Source: Chitinophaga varians
GTDB lineage: Bacteria > Bacteroidota > Bacteroidia > Chitinophagales > Chitinophagaceae
Reading direction: 5' to 3'
Length of the DNA: 64,000 nt
Assembly (NCBI RefSeq): GCF_014529945.1
Contig: NZ_JACVFB010000001.1
Location: forward strand, 186,001-250,000
This document shows positions 1 to 9,811 of the stretch, piece after piece (positions within the stretch are counted from its first letter, which is position 1; every line of letters starts with the position of its first letter). The notes below the pieces were generated by a model. That model was given only the letters and a program-made list of their open reading frames with translations. It ran no database searches and was not told the origin of the DNA. The translations under genes and the position numbers were made by a program.

Positions 1-165
1 TTTACCGATGTTTACTTTACCTGCATAATCTTTAGACAGTTCTTCAATAACTGGTCCGATAGCCCGGCAGGGACCGCACCATTCTGCCCAAAAATCAACA
101 ACGGTTAATTTATCGGAATCCAGCACTTCCGTCTGGAAGTTCGCGTCTGTGAATTCTAAAGCCAT
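1..165 (-). CDS. trxA: Thioredoxin, N-terminal part (cut by window edge)
   Basis: Encodes the first 55 residues of a small thioredoxin, a cytoplasmic disulfide reductase. The ATG at 163-165 opens [10 protein letters not shown], and the active site WCGPC follows in the context [12 protein letters not shown], which is the classical thioredoxin rather than the TlpA type. No signal peptide is present. The rest of the gene lies beyond position 1. The next gene, dnaE, is on the same strand about 100 bp upstream and appears to be a separate unit. The family call is secure; the exact paralogue is not, because only the N-terminal half is visible. Confidence 0.93.
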   Translation of the reverse strand, partial: MALEFTDANFQTEVLDSDKLTVVDFWAEWCGPCRAIGPVIEELSKDYAGKVNIGK

Positions 166-270
166 AAGATATTATAATTTAAAGGTGTTTATTAATGATT
201 GTTTTTGATTGTCTACTGGTGTATATGATCAAAACTTGAACCGAGTGCAAATTACTGCTTTTTTGACATC

Positions 271-3200
271 TTACTTATTGATAATCTCTATGTAGACATC
301 AAGATCCGGTTGTTTTCGCAGGAAATGCGCCAACTCGTCATTCATCTCGATGTTTCTGTTGAAAGTATGCAGTTTTACCTGCAGATTATCGTCTATATCC
401 ACGAGCTGCATATGCAGTGGACTGTTGCCGGGATAACGGTTGATGTTTTCCACGAGGAAGTCCACCGTTTCACGGTTCAGCCGTTTAGGGGAAGTGGCGA
501 GGAATACCTGTTTGGTATGTGTTTTCTTCACTTCCTGCAGCAGTTGGATGCTGTTTACCTTAAACTCATATTCGTTGTCATTAAAGCGCTTGGATTTAAA
601 CCCGCCGTTGATAAACAGGCAGAGGCCGGGTTTGAGATAAGGAGCAAACCGGATGAAGTCTTCACTCCACAGGGCAAATTCAAATTTGCCGCTATAGTCT
701 TCGATGGTCATAATGCCAAACTGCCGGTTGTTGCGGGAAATCCTTTCCTGTGCGTTGGTGACGTACACTGCCAGCCGGAAATTGCGTTCGCGGGAACGGC
801 CGCCGGAGCTGCCGGGCGTGCTAATTTCTGCCTGGTACTCCACCAGTTCCTGCACCGAGTTCATGCTATAATGCTTCAGTTCAAAACGGTAGTCATCCAG
901 CGGATGGCCGGAGATGTAGATACCGGTGATGTCCCGTTCATTATTGAGTTTCATGATCAGCGGCCAGGGGTCGCAGTTCGGGATTTTAGGCGGTTCCACA
1001 TCCGGCATGTCTTCGGCGCCGAAGAGGCTGCCAATGTTGGAAGAGCCTGCTGAAACCTGTTGTCCGAATTTCACGATTTTATCAAGACCGGTCAGGGGTT
1101 CTGTTTCCGGCTTATGGAAATACTGCGCCCGATGGAATTCAGGGAAGCAGTCGAAAGCGCCGGACATAATCAGGGCTTCAAGTGATTTTTTATTGACGGC
1201 GCGTTGGTTCACGCGTTTGATAAAGTCGAATACGGTTTTGAAGACCCCATCTTTTTTCCTTTCCTCGAGGAGGTTTTCTACCGCTGCTTCACCCACGCCT
1301 TTCAGGCCACCGAGGCCGAAACGGATCTGTCCTTTTTTGTTCACTGCGAAACCTTTCAGGGATTCGTTCACATCCGGCGGCAATACGTCGATGCCCATGC
1401 GTTTGCATTCTTCCATGAAGAAGGTGATCTTCTCAATGTTGCTGGCGCAGTTCAGTACAGACGCCATGTATTCAGAAGGGTAGTGGGCTTTGAGGTAGGC
1501 AGTCTGGTATGCCACGAAAGCGTAGCAGGTAGCGTGCGATTTGTTGAACGCATAGGATGCGAAGGCTTCCCAGTCGGTCCATACTTTCTCGCAGACTTTC
1601 AGGTCGTAGCCGTGGGTGGAACAACCTTCCATGAACTGGGCCTTCATCTTGTTCAGTACGGCGATTTGTTTTTTACCCATTGCCTTACGGAGGATGTCCG
1701 CATCACCACGGGAGAAGTTGGCCAGTTTCTGACTGAGCAACATTACCTGTTCCTGGTATACGCAGATACCATAGGTTTCTGCCAGGTGTTCCTCCATGTC
1801 CGGCAGGTCGAAGGTTACCGGCTCCAGGCCGTGTTTACGGCGGATGAAGGACGGGATGTACTCGAGCGGGCCCGGACGGTACAGGGCGTTCATCGCGATG
1901 AGGTCATCGAAACGGTCCGGTTTCAGTTCGCGGAGGTATTTCTGCATGCCGGGCGACTCGAACTGGAACGTGGCGTTGGTTTCGCCTTTCTGATACAGTT
2001 CATACGTTTTAGCATCGTCCAGCGGGATGTTGTCAATTTCTATTTCCACGCCGTGGTTCATACGGATCAGCTCCAGCGCGCCTTTGATGATGGTCAGGGT
2101 TTTCAGCCCCAAAAAGTCCATCTTGATTACGCCGGCAGATTCGATGATGCTGCCCTCAAACTGGGTAACGAGGAGGTCGGAGTCTTTGGCCGTGGATACA
2201 GGAATGAGGTCGTACAGGTCCTGCGGGGCAATGATGATGCCTGCCGCATGGATACCGGTGTTACGTACAGACCCTTCCAGTACGCAGGCTTCGCGGAGCA
2301 CTTCGCCCTGCAGGTCTTCTCCTTTGATCAGTTCGCGAAGACGTTTTACGTTTTCGATGTCTTCACCGGCGAGGCCTTCTTTGTCGGCCAGGCTTTTATC
2401 GCCGTCCAGCGGGGCGTTGAAGATACGGTCGAGCTGGATACCTGGTTTGTCCGGTACCAGTTTGGCCAGTCCGTTGGAGTCCTGCAAGGGCAGGTCCATT
2501 ACACGGGCAACGTCTTTAATACTCATTTTGGCGGCCATGGTACCGTAGGTAATGATCTGCGCTACCTGGTTGCGGCCATATTTCTGTACTACGTAGTCGA
2601 TTACTTTCTGACGGCCTTCATCATCGAAGTCCGTATCAATATCGGGCATGCTCTTACGGTCCGGGTTGAGGAAACGTTCGAACAGGAGGTTGTATTTGAT
2701 GGGGTCGATATTGGTGATACCGATACAGTAAGCCACGGCAGAACCGGCGGCGGAACCACGGCCCGGGCCGATGAATACGCCGAGGTCACGACCGGCTTTG
2801 ATGAAGTCGGATACGATGAGGAAGTAACCGGCAAATCCCATGTTTTCGATTACCTGCAGCTCAAAGTTGATACGTTCTTCAATGTCGGCGGTCATTTCCC
2901 GGTAGCGGGTGCGGGCGCCTTCGTAGGTGAGGTGCCGCAGGTACTGGTCCTGCGTGAGGAATTCTTTCGGGATAGGGAAGTTGGGCAGCAGGATATCGCG
3001 CTTCAGGTCCAGCAGCTGCACTTTGTCCACAATCTCGTTGGTATTGTCTATTGCCTGCGGAAGATCATGGAACAGCGCGGTCATTTCTTCCGTTGTCTTA
3101 AAATAGAACTGATCGTTATAGAAGGCGAAGCGGGTATTTTTAGGTGCCGCTTCATCGTCAGAAAACTCTTTATTGGTAGGCGTGCTTTTTTTCTCGCCGG

Positions 3201-3912
3201 TGTTGATACAGAGCAGGATGTCGTGTGCGTTGGCATCTGCCTGGTCTACATAGTGGGAATCGTTGGAGGCGATGATTTTTACGTTGTACTTTGCCGCATA
3301 TTTCAGCAGCACATGGTTTACCTGATCTTGTTCAGGGATGCCATGGCGCTGCATTTCCACGTAGAAGTCATCACCGAAAATGTCGAGCCACCATTTAAAT
3401 TCCTTTTCCCCTTCCTCTTCTCCTTTGCGCAGGATGGTCTTGGGCACGGAGGCGCCGAGGCAGCAGGTGGTCGCAATCAGGCCTTTGTGATATTGTAATA
3501 TCAGCTCTTTATCGATACGCGGATATTTACCATAGAGGCCTTCCATGTAGCCCAGCGAGCAGAGTTTGATCAGATTACGGTATCCTTCGTCGTCTTTTGC
3601 CAGTAACACCTGGTGGTAACGAATATCTTTCTCTTCGCGTGTAAAGGCACGTTTGTGGCGGTTTTCCACGAGGTAGAACTCACAACCAACGATGGGTTTT
3701 ACTTTGAGTCTTTTATCCTTGGGATCACCGGGATTGAGTTTATTGTTATACGCTTCTGCCACAAACTGGAAGGCACCAAACATATTTCCATGATCGGTGA
3801 TGGCCAGTGCCGGCTGATTAGAGGCCATGGCTTTTTTGTACAGTGATTTGATATCGGCTGCACCATCCAGTAATGAAAATTGCGTGTGTACGTGTAAGTG
3901 GGAAAAGATCAT
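271..3912 (-). CDS. dnaE: DNA polymerase III alpha subunit
   Basis: Replicative DNA polymerase catalytic subunit, 1213 aa, the usual length for DnaE. The N-terminus carries the PHP domain (HLHVHTQFSLLDG near residue 5, SNDSHY near residue 230). The polymerase core has the catalytic aspartate motif PDIDTDFDD near residue 420 and KMDFLGLKTL near residue 595. A tandem HhH region and a C-terminal OB fold (about residues 1040-1090, FGIMTIEDYSGKFEF) follow. The ATG lies at 3910-3912, and a Bacteroidota-type -7 box sits about 25 bp upstream (3937-3944, complement). It is transcribed toward the thioredoxin gene and divergently from the NlpC/P60 gene. No truncation or frameshift is visible. Confidence 0.98.
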   Translation of the reverse strand: MIFSHLHVHTQFSLLDGAADIKSLYKKAMASNQPALAITDHGNMFGAFQFVAEAYNNKLNPGDPKDKRLKVKPIVGCEFYLVENRHKRAFTREEKDIRYHQVLLAKDDEGYRNLIKLCSLGYMEGLYGKYPRIDKELILQYHKGLIATTCCLGASVPKTILRKGEEEGEKEFKWWLDIFGDDFYVEMQRHGIPEQDQVNHVLLKYAAKYNVKIIASNDSHYVDQADANAHDILLCINTGEKKSTPTNKEFSDDEAAPKNTRFAFYNDQFYFKTTEEMTALFHDLPQAIDNTNEIVDKVQLLDLKRDILLPNFPIPKEFLTQDQYLRHLTYEGARTRYREMTADIEERINFELQVIENMGFAGYFLIVSDFIKAGRDLGVFIGPGRGSAAGSAVAYCIGITNIDPIKYNLLFERFLNPDRKSMPDIDTDFDDEGRQKVIDYVVQKYGRNQVAQIITYGTMAAKMSIKDVARVMDLPLQDSNGLAKLVPDKPGIQLDRIFNAPLDGDKSLADKEGLAGEDIENVKRLRELIKGEDLQGEVLREACVLEGSVRNTGIHAAGIIIAPQDLYDLIPVSTAKDSDLLVTQFEGSIIESAGVIKMDFLGLKTLTIIKGALELIRMNHGVEIEIDNIPLDDAKTYELYQKGETNATFQFESPGMQKYLRELKPDRFDDLIAMNALYRPGPLEYIPSFIRRKHGLEPVTFDLPDMEEHLAETYGICVYQEQVMLLSQKLANFSRGDADILRKAMGKKQIAVLNKMKAQFMEGCSTHGYDLKVCEKVWTDWEAFASYAFNKSHATCYAFVAYQTAYLKAHYPSEYMASVLNCASNIEKITFFMEECKRMGIDVLPPDVNESLKGFAVNKKGQIRFGLGGLKGVGEAAVENLLEERKKDGVFKTVFDFIKRVNQRAVNKKSLEALIMSGAFDCFPEFHRAQYFHKPETEPLTGLDKIVKFGQQVSAGSSNIGSLFGAEDMPDVEPPKIPNCDPWPLIMKLNNERDITGIYISGHPLDDYRFELKHYSMNSVQELVEYQAEISTPGSSGGRSRERNFRLAVYVTNAQERISRNNRQFGIMTIEDYSGKFEFALWSEDFIRFAPYLKPGLCLFINGGFKSKRFNDNEYEFKVNSIQLLQEVKKTHTKQVFLATSPKRLNRETVDFLVENINRYPGNSPLHMQLVDIDDNLQVKLHTFNRNIEMNDELAHFLRKQPDLDVYIEIINK

Positions 3913-3936
3913 CTGCTAAGCTGTTTCGTCAGGCGT

Positions 3937-3944
3937 CAAAAGTA
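3937..3944 (-). promoter_or_regulatory. -7 box of dnaE promoter
   Basis: On the minus strand the sequence reads TACTTTTG, an exact TAnnTTTG match, 24 bp before the dnaE ATG. A clear TTTG-type -33 element at the usual 17-20 bp distance is not seen, so the call rests on the -7 box and its position. Confidence 0.4.
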
Positions 3945-4037
3945 CGATAGAATTTTGGTTCAATAAAAATCGATTATTTGCGTTCATAATTTGTAATTAA
4001 TCAATATTTTAGCGCAAAATTTTTTTAACCAGACACT

Positions 4038-4709
4038 ATGATGAGAATTAAGGGACATTTATGGATGAAATTATCGGTTTGTGCAATGGCATTAGGTTCC
4101 TGTTCTACCATCAAAAAAAGCACTGCTAAACGCAATACTACGCCAACCGTGTCTGAATCACGCCGCATCACCTTTCTGGACCATATCAATACGCCGGGCC
4201 GCTCCAACAACAATTCTGCCAATAGTACCAATAGAAATGTAAGCATCGGTAAAAACATTACCTATGCAAGCGCTAATCTGGAAAACGCCCAGAGCTGGCA
4301 GTTCAAATATGCGCAGTTGCTGGACGTGCCGGTGGAGAATGTATTAAACTACAGCCTGTATAACTTTATCGAAGAATGGTTAGGCACGCCTTATCGAATG
4401 GGAGGCAAAACCCGCGACGGTATTGATTGTTCCGGTTTTGTGAATACATTGGTGAACGCGGTGTTCCAGTATGCGCTCACCGGTAATTCGGTAGAACTGT
4501 ACAGTAAGGTAAGACAACACCTGAAAGAGCGCGACCTGCGGGAAGGTGATCTGGTGTTCTTTAAAATCCACCACAAACGCATCTCCCACGTGGGCATCTA
4601 CCTGGATAACGATAAATTTGTACATGCATCCACCAGCAATGGCGTCATGATCAGTGATCTGAATGAACCTTACTGGAAACGGTATTTCGCCGGTGGTGGC
4701 AGGCTTTAG
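4038..4709 (+). CDS. NlpC/P60 family cell-wall peptidase lipoprotein
   Basis: Predicted gamma-D-glutamyl-type peptidoglycan endopeptidase (peptidase family C40), 223 aa. The N-terminus is a short signal peptide ending in the lipobox LGSC (Cys22), so the protein is probably lipid-anchored. A low-complexity Ser/Asn/Thr linker runs to about residue 85. The catalytic domain has Cys131 in DGIDCSGFV and His184 in SHVGIYL, with His196 in FVHAS as the likely third polar residue. ATG at 4038 is followed at once by a second ATG at 4041; either could be used. Its stop codon overlaps that of the convergent flippase gene, so the two 3' ends share bases. Confidence 0.92.
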   Translation: MMRIKGHLWMKLSVCAMALGSCSTIKKSTAKRNTTPTVSESRRITFLDHINTPGRSNNNSANSTNRNVSIGKNITYASANLENAQSWQFKYAQLLDVPVENVLNYSLYNFIEEWLGTPYRMGGKTRDGIDCSGFVNTLVNAVFQYALTGNSVELYSKVRQHLKERDLREGDLVFFKIHHKRISHVGIYLDNDKFVHASTSNGVMISDLNEPYWKRYFAGGGRL

Positions 4710-6196
4710 TAGCGCAGCCCTATCTTTCCTTTTACGATCTCCCAGGCATTATTGACATCTTCTGACAAGCGTGTGCTGATGACAGCGACACCGAACAGGC
4801 CCATGAAAAGGACTGAGCGGATGATGGTGTCTACATACATATTAAACATGAACGGGAGCTGTTGCACCAGCAATACGCCTCCCACGCCCAGCAGCAGCGC
4901 ATACAGGGTTTTGAGACTTAACGGCTGCATGCCAAACCGTATCCAGATAAAGAGATAGCGGAACAGGTTAAAGACCGCTACGGTGATGAGGTCGGCATAA
5001 GCCGCGCCGACAGTACCAATGCGCCTTTGCAGGTATAAATTGCAGAAGAAGGAGATAAACACCACCACAATAGAGCTGACAAAATCAAAGCGCCAATAGT
5101 TGGAGGTTTGAATGATCTGATTGTTGATACCGGTGATCAGGTCGATCATTTTGGCCAGGCCGAGGATAAAGATGATATGCACGATCATGTCCCATCCCGG
5201 GCCGAGGTACAGTACAAGGTTGTGAACAGAGAGCCATATGGCCCCGAAGATGCCGACGCCGGCGATAGACAGGGTGATGGAGCTTTTGGTATACAGCTCC
5301 TGTATTTTGGCCATGTCCCTGTTTTTCCAGGCTGTAGCCAGGATGGGGGTGGTAATGGCGTACATGCTGCGCTGTGGCACCTCCATGAAGCTGATCACAA
5401 AGGTGGCGTAGGAAAAAAGACCGGCATGTTCCAGTCCGCTGATACTGGAGATAATGAGGATGTCATTGGTTTTCCGCAGCAGCGTGAACACATTGGAGGA
5501 GAACACGTAACTGCTGAAGATAAACATCCGCTTGCCCAGTCGCCGGGTGACGGTGCTGATACCGCCACGGCTGAATTTCAGTTGACCGGTACGCCATAAT
5601 ATCACCAGCAGCGCGATGGCAGCAACAGCATACGGAAGGCTGAACACACTGATATATTGTGCGAAGCTGATATGTGCAAAGGCAAAGATCAGCAGCATCG
5701 CAGTGGATATAATGCGGATGCCGCCTTCCTTCAGGAAATTGGAGGCGATGGTTTTATGCAGGCCCCAGGCAAAGCCTTCGAGCATGTTGTAGGCCAGTAT
5801 AAAAAAAGTGAGTGGGTAAATAGCGGAAAAATAGGTGATAAAGAGGGGGGAGTTGCCGCTGAACTTGCGGATGATCAATCCTTTGAAGATGACAGAGAAC
5901 AGTACAAACAGCGCAAATCCGATCAATGATACGATCAGGGTGAGTTTAGGCAGGTCGTTTTTCTCCGGCTTGAGGTAGTCGTGGTAAAACGGGAAGAACT
6001 TATTGATTACGGGCACAGCGCCCAGGGAGGCCACAGTAGCGAGCAATGTGCTGACGTCAATCAGTACGCGGGTAAGGCCGATTTCTTCCTGGGAGAAGAT
6101 TTTCGGCATCAGCATGATCAGATTGACGGCGCCGAAGGCAAACCCGATGTAGATAAATATGGATGAATAAAAGCTCTGTTTTCGGATGATCCCCAT
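4706..6196 (-). CDS. Polysaccharide flippase (Wzx/MurJ-like)
   Basis: Integral membrane protein of 496 aa with about 12-14 hydrophobic segments spread over its length, typical of the MATE/MOP polysaccharide-transporter superfamily. It would flip undecaprenyl-linked sugar units across the inner membrane. The adjacent divergent glycosyltransferase genes support a role in surface-glycan export. I chose the ATG at 6194-6196 (MGIIRKQSFY); an in-frame TTG at 6215-6217 would add seven residues. Its stop codon (4706-4708) overlaps that of the convergent NlpC/P60 gene by two bases. The specific glycan cannot be read from the sequence. Confidence 0.88.
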   Translation of the reverse strand: MGIIRKQSFYSSIFIYIGFAFGAVNLIMLMPKIFSQEEIGLTRVLIDVSTLLATVASLGAVPVINKFFPFYHDYLKPEKNDLPKLTLIVSLIGFALFVLFSVIFKGLIIRKFSGNSPLFITYFSAIYPLTFFILAYNMLEGFAWGLHKTIASNFLKEGGIRIISTAMLLIFAFAHISFAQYISVFSLPYAVAAIALLVILWRTGQLKFSRGGISTVTRRLGKRMFIFSSYVFSSNVFTLLRKTNDILIISSISGLEHAGLFSYATFVISFMEVPQRSMYAITTPILATAWKNRDMAKIQELYTKSSITLSIAGVGIFGAIWLSVHNLVLYLGPGWDMIVHIIFILGLAKMIDLITGINNQIIQTSNYWRFDFVSSIVVVFISFFCNLYLQRRIGTVGAAYADLITVAVFNLFRYLFIWIRFGMQPLSLKTLYALLLGVGGVLLVQQLPFMFNMYVDTIIRSVLFMGLFGVAVISTRLSEDVNNAWEIVKGKIGLRY

Positions 6197-6395
6197 TTCC
6201 TGTTTTATGAAGCGCAAATATAGAAAGAATCTTTCAGGGAGGTTATTCTTCTCAGTAATTGTGTATTAGAGAACAACAAACAATAATTTTTTTTCATAGT
6301 TTTTGCATTCTGCAATTTATGAGCTTATTTTGTTGTAAGCATTTACAGGCCGGAAAACGCTGAGGGCGTTGTATTGCATAAAATCAGACTTACGT

Positions 6396-7157
6396 ATGTT
6401 AATGAATTTGCTTATCCGTAACTACATGTATTTTGCCAATCGCAACATGCCTGTAAAACCATATTCACTGTCTTTTTGGGAGAAGAAGAAGGCATTTTGG
6501 CAACGTTTTTCCGGCAAGGAGAATATATTATGCCCTTCCTACAGATGGATGAAGACACCGGGTAAGTCAATACCAGTGCCGGAGCTGAAAGGACTGTATG
6601 ATAATGATACGCTGGGACACTGGACAATGGATGCCGCTTCTATGGTGTTGCTCTGGAACCGGCTGGTAAAAGAACGTCCCAAAGTGATTGTGGAGTGTGG
6701 CTGTGGGGTCAGCACGATCATGTTTGCCAAATATTTTTCCCTGCATCGCCCTGACGGCATTTTATTGTCGTTGGAACAGGACAGTAAAGAAAAAGCCCGG
6801 TTAGAAGGTAAGTTAAAGGGCCTGGGCCTGGAAAAAGGGATACATATCTACCATTTGCCTGTCGTAGGACCTGATCAGGGATATGACTTCGCGCAGTTTG
6901 GCGGTTTGGCATCTTTACCTTTTATGGAGCCATTTGACTGGTTAGTGGTGGACGGCCCTGCTGGCGGGGATGATAGCCGGTACAGTACCGTGCCTTCGCT
7001 GCAATCAATGGCCAAACCAGGCGCTGTCTGGTTCCTGGACGACTCTCTTCGTGACGGGGAATTAAGTATATTGGAGCGCTGGAGCCATTTACCCGGCGTA
7101 GTGGTGGAGGGTATCTACCCGATAGGTAAAGGATTGGGAGCCGGATCATATAAATAA
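6396..7157 (+). CDS. Class I SAM-dependent methyltransferase-like protein
   Basis: Predicted methyltransferase of 253 aa. The Rossmann-type motif I is VIVECGCGVSTIMFAKYF, followed by an acidic residue after beta-2 (LLSLEQD) and a later FDWLVVDGPAGG segment, the pattern of class I SAM enzymes of the FkbM/O-methyltransferase kind. It has no signal peptide. It is the first gene of the rightward glycan operon, with only 5 bp before the next gene. I chose ATG 6396; a TTG nine codons upstream is possible. The substrate is unknown; by context it may methylate a sugar or a lipid-linked glycan. Confidence 0.7.
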   Translation: MLMNLLIRNYMYFANRNMPVKPYSLSFWEKKKAFWQRFSGKENILCPSYRWMKTPGKSIPVPELKGLYDNDTLGHWTMDAASMVLLWNRLVKERPKVIVECGCGVSTIMFAKYFSLHRPDGILLSLEQDSKEKARLEGKLKGLGLEKGIHIYHLPVVGPDQGYDFAQFGGLASLPFMEPFDWLVVDGPAGGDDSRYSTVPSLQSMAKPGAVWFLDDSLRDGELSILERWSHLPGVVVEGIYPIGKGLGAGSYK

Positions 7158-7162
7158 CAGTT

Positions 7163-8071
7163 ATGGCAACATTAGCACCGATTATTTTTTTTGCATATAA
7201 GCGGCCGGAGATAACCAGGAAAGCACTGGAAAGCCTGGCGCTCAATCCGGAAGCGGCGGAGAGTGAGTTGTATGTTTTTGCGGACGGACCAAAAGAAGGT
7301 GCTACTGCAGAGGCGTTGCAGCAGATTGCGGCCACCCGGGAAGTGATCCGTAGCCGTAAATGGTGCGGAACGGTACATATTGCTGAGCGGGTACAGAATT
7401 ACGGACTGGCCAAATCGGTGATCACCGGCGTAACGGAAGTCATTGAAAAACATGGTAAAGCGATCATTGTGGAAGACGACCTGGTGTTATCGCCTTATTT
7501 CCTCCGGTATATGAATGAGGGCCTGGACCTGTATGAAGACGACGCTCAGGTAGCCTCTATCCACGGTTATCTTTATCCGTTGCTGGAGAAAATGCCGGAA
7601 ACGTTTTTTATCCGCGGGGCCGACTGCTGGGGTTGGGCCACCTGGGCCCGGGCATGGAAACAGTTTGAGCCTGACGGGCAGAAGCTGTATGATGCCATCC
7701 GGTTGAAAGGAGAGAGCAGGGCGTTTGATTTTAATAATACCTACAATTATATGAAGATGCTGCGCAAGCAGATCAGCGGCCAGAACGACTCCTGGGCTAT
7801 CCGCTGGAATGCTTCCGCATTTTTGAAGAATATGCTGACTTTGTATCCTTCCCGTTCTCTGGTACAGAATATCGGTGGGGATGAATCGGCCACACACATG
7901 GATGAAGCGGATACGGTGAAGTATGAAGTAACCCTGTCACCCACGCCGATACAGCTGCAAAAATTGCCGCTGGAGGCCAGCGTGCTGGGCACGACTGCCT
8001 TTGAGGACTATTTTAGGTCCACCAAACTGGGCCTGGTGCAAAAGATTAAACGATTTATCAAAAAAAGATAG
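7163..8071 (+). CDS. Glycosyltransferase, GT2/HlpA-like
   Basis: Putative sugar transferase of 302 aa. The start APIIFFAYKRPEITRKAL resembles the nucleotide-sugar-binding strand-helix of GT-A enzymes. An acidic metal-binding motif VEDDLVLSP lies near residue 107, and the downstream GADCWGWATWARAW segment is conserved in proteins annotated as HlpA-like or GNT-I-like glycosyltransferases. No membrane segment is present, so it would act on the cytoplasmic face. It lies 5 bp after the methyltransferase in the glycan operon. Donor and acceptor are not predictable. Confidence 0.78.
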   Translation: MATLAPIIFFAYKRPEITRKALESLALNPEAAESELYVFADGPKEGATAEALQQIAATREVIRSRKWCGTVHIAERVQNYGLAKSVITGVTEVIEKHGKAIIVEDDLVLSPYFLRYMNEGLDLYEDDAQVASIHGYLYPLLEKMPETFFIRGADCWGWATWARAWKQFEPDGQKLYDAIRLKGESRAFDFNNTYNYMKMLRKQISGQNDSWAIRWNASAFLKNMLTLYPSRSLVQNIGGDESATHMDEADTVKYEVTLSPTPIQLQKLPLEASVLGTTAFEDYFRSTKLGLVQKIKRFIKKR

Positions 8072-8146
8072 GAGCCGGGTGATGTTAATGTGAGTGTGCT
8101 GATGCGGTGCTGGTTGCCGGGAGCCAACAATCAAAATACCATATCC

Positions 8147-8791
8147 ATGCGCAATGACAACCGGAATTATGACTATTCGGAGATTCCAGTCAACAGAAGG
8201 CCTGAATACAGTAAAATCATCAGTTTACTTAACAAAGGGGAGAAAGTACTGGACCTGGGCTGTGGCAACGGTTTGCTGATCGAGGCCATGCAACAGGAAG
8301 GACAATGTAGCTGCAAAGGCATGGAGCTCTCCGAATCCGGTGTGGAAATATGCCGGCAAAAAGGGCTGGACGTCATTACGGGGCGTATTGATGAAACGTT
8401 GCCTTATGGAGACAACGAGTTTGACGTGGCCGTGTGTAATGTGACCATCCAGATGGTGCTGTATCCGGAGAAATTGTTAGCCGAAATGAAAAGGGTTTCC
8501 CGCCGTCAGATCATCTCATTTCCTAACTTTGCCTACTTTATGAACCGCCTGGACATGCTCGTGAATGGCAGAATGCCCACCCGGATGTTGTTTGGTTACC
8601 GGTGGTACAATACCGGCCATATTCATCAGCTGTCTGTCCGCGATTTTAATGAGCTGTTGCAGGCCGTAGGCGGACTGCACACCAAACGCAAGTTATATGT
8701 GTCGGCCGGCTTTAAGCCGATAGATGTGCTTGGCGGCCTGTTTCCCGGATGGTTCCGTAAGACCGTCATCCTGGAGATAGTGAAGGAATAA
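8147..8791 (+). CDS. MetW-like SAM-dependent methyltransferase
   Basis: Class I methyltransferase domain protein of 214 aa with motif I KVLDLGCGNGLLIEAM and a motif-II acidic residue in CKGMELSES. The middle region (NVTIQMVLYPEKLLAEMKRV, then ISFPNFAYF) closely matches the MetW family. The ATG at 8147 (MRNDNRNYDYSEI) fits MetW N-termini; the frame stays open to a GTG at 8090 that would add 19 unlikely residues. MetW usually works with MetX in methionine synthesis, but metX is not adjacent here. The glycan-operon context suggests a modification role instead. This is a family-level call only. Confidence 0.8.
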   Translation: MRNDNRNYDYSEIPVNRRPEYSKIISLLNKGEKVLDLGCGNGLLIEAMQQEGQCSCKGMELSESGVEICRQKGLDVITGRIDETLPYGDNEFDVAVCNVTIQMVLYPEKLLAEMKRVSRRQIISFPNFAYFMNRLDMLVNGRMPTRMLFGYRWYNTGHIHQLSVRDFNELLQAVGGLHTKRKLYVSAGFKPIDVLGGLFPGWFRKTVILEIVKE

Positions 8792-8800
8792 AACCTGATT

Positions 8801-9802
8801 ATGAACGAAAGAGATACTACATTATATTATTGTACGCTGTTTGACAGTAATTATTTGTCCCGTGGCCTGGCCATGTACACTTCGCTGGCAGCGGTATGTT
8901 CCGATTTCCATCTGTACGTTTTTGCTTTTGACGACAAATGTCTGTCTGTATTGCGGAAAATGGCATTGCCACATCTGACAGTGATCTCGCTGGCAGCATT
9001 TGAAGATCCGGAGCTGCTGAAAGTGAAACCTACCCGTAACAGGGCAGAATACTGCTGGACCTGTAGCTCTTCCACGATTCTGTATTGTATTCAACAGTTT
9101 CAGTTGCCGCATTGTACCTATATCGACGCGGACCTGCTTTTCTACAACGATCCTCATGTATTGATGGAGGAGATGGGCAACCACGCTGTCATGATCACCG
9201 AACATCGGTATACTCCCCGGTATGATAAGAGTAAATTAAGCGGCAAGTATTGCGTACAGTATATCACTTTCCGCAACAACCGCTGGGGCATGGAAGCCTT
9301 GCAGTGGTGGCGTAACGCCTGCCTCGACTGGTGTTACGACCGGCACGAGGATGGTAAGTTTGGTGACCAGAAGTATCTGGATGACTGGACTTCCCGCTTC
9401 CTGAACGTATGGGTAATGGAAAATCTGGGTGGAGGTCTTGCCCTGTGGAATATCCAGCAGTACGACGTATTTAAAAACGGGGACCGGCTGCGTTGCCGTG
9501 AAATCAGTACCGGTAAGGAATTTGATCCGATATTTTACCATTTCCACTACCTGAAGTATTTTACTGATAATACCATAGAGCTGGGAAGGCGTATCATCAC
9601 GCCAGCCGTGAAAAAGTTGTTCTATGAGCCATATATCCTGGAACTGGAAGCATGCAAGCGGCGGATACAGGCGGTAGACCCGTCTTTTGACCCGCATGGC
9701 GCCAGGCCCCGGCCATCAGGACTGAAAGCCACGTTGGTCACCATCTGGCGCAAACTGAGAAATGTTTATCATATATATCCCCTGAAAGAATCCGGGATTT
9801 AA
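8801..9802 (+). CDS. Glycosyltransferase, GT8-like with DxD motif
   Basis: Cytoplasmic protein of 333 aa. The N-terminus YYCTLFDSNYLSRGLAMYTS resembles GT8 and nucleotide-diphospho-sugar transferases, and a metal-binding DxD motif occurs at Asp109-Ala-Asp111 in CTYIDADLLFY. The rest contains many aromatic residues and no membrane span. It sits 9 bp after the MetW-like gene and 9 bp before the ketoisomerase gene, so it is part of the same operon. The fold call is reasonable; the linkage is unknown, and it is divergent from well-known GT8 enzymes as far as I can judge. Confidence 0.68.
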   Translation: MNERDTTLYYCTLFDSNYLSRGLAMYTSLAAVCSDFHLYVFAFDDKCLSVLRKMALPHLTVISLAAFEDPELLKVKPTRNRAEYCWTCSSSTILYCIQQFQLPHCTYIDADLLFYNDPHVLMEEMGNHAVMITEHRYTPRYDKSKLSGKYCVQYITFRNNRWGMEALQWWRNACLDWCYDRHEDGKFGDQKYLDDWTSRFLNVWVMENLGGGLALWNIQQYDVFKNGDRLRCREISTGKEFDPIFYHFHYLKYFTDNTIELGRRIITPAVKKLFYEPYILELEACKRRIQAVDPSFDPHGARPRPSGLKATLVTIWRKLRNVYHIYPLKESGI

Positions 9803-9811
9803 ATACAGCGT

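Noticed and set aside
1204..3498. Long open frame on the + strand opposite dnaE
   Set aside because: It is antisense to the intact dnaE gene, has no recognisable domain and follows from the GC-biased codon pattern of that gene.
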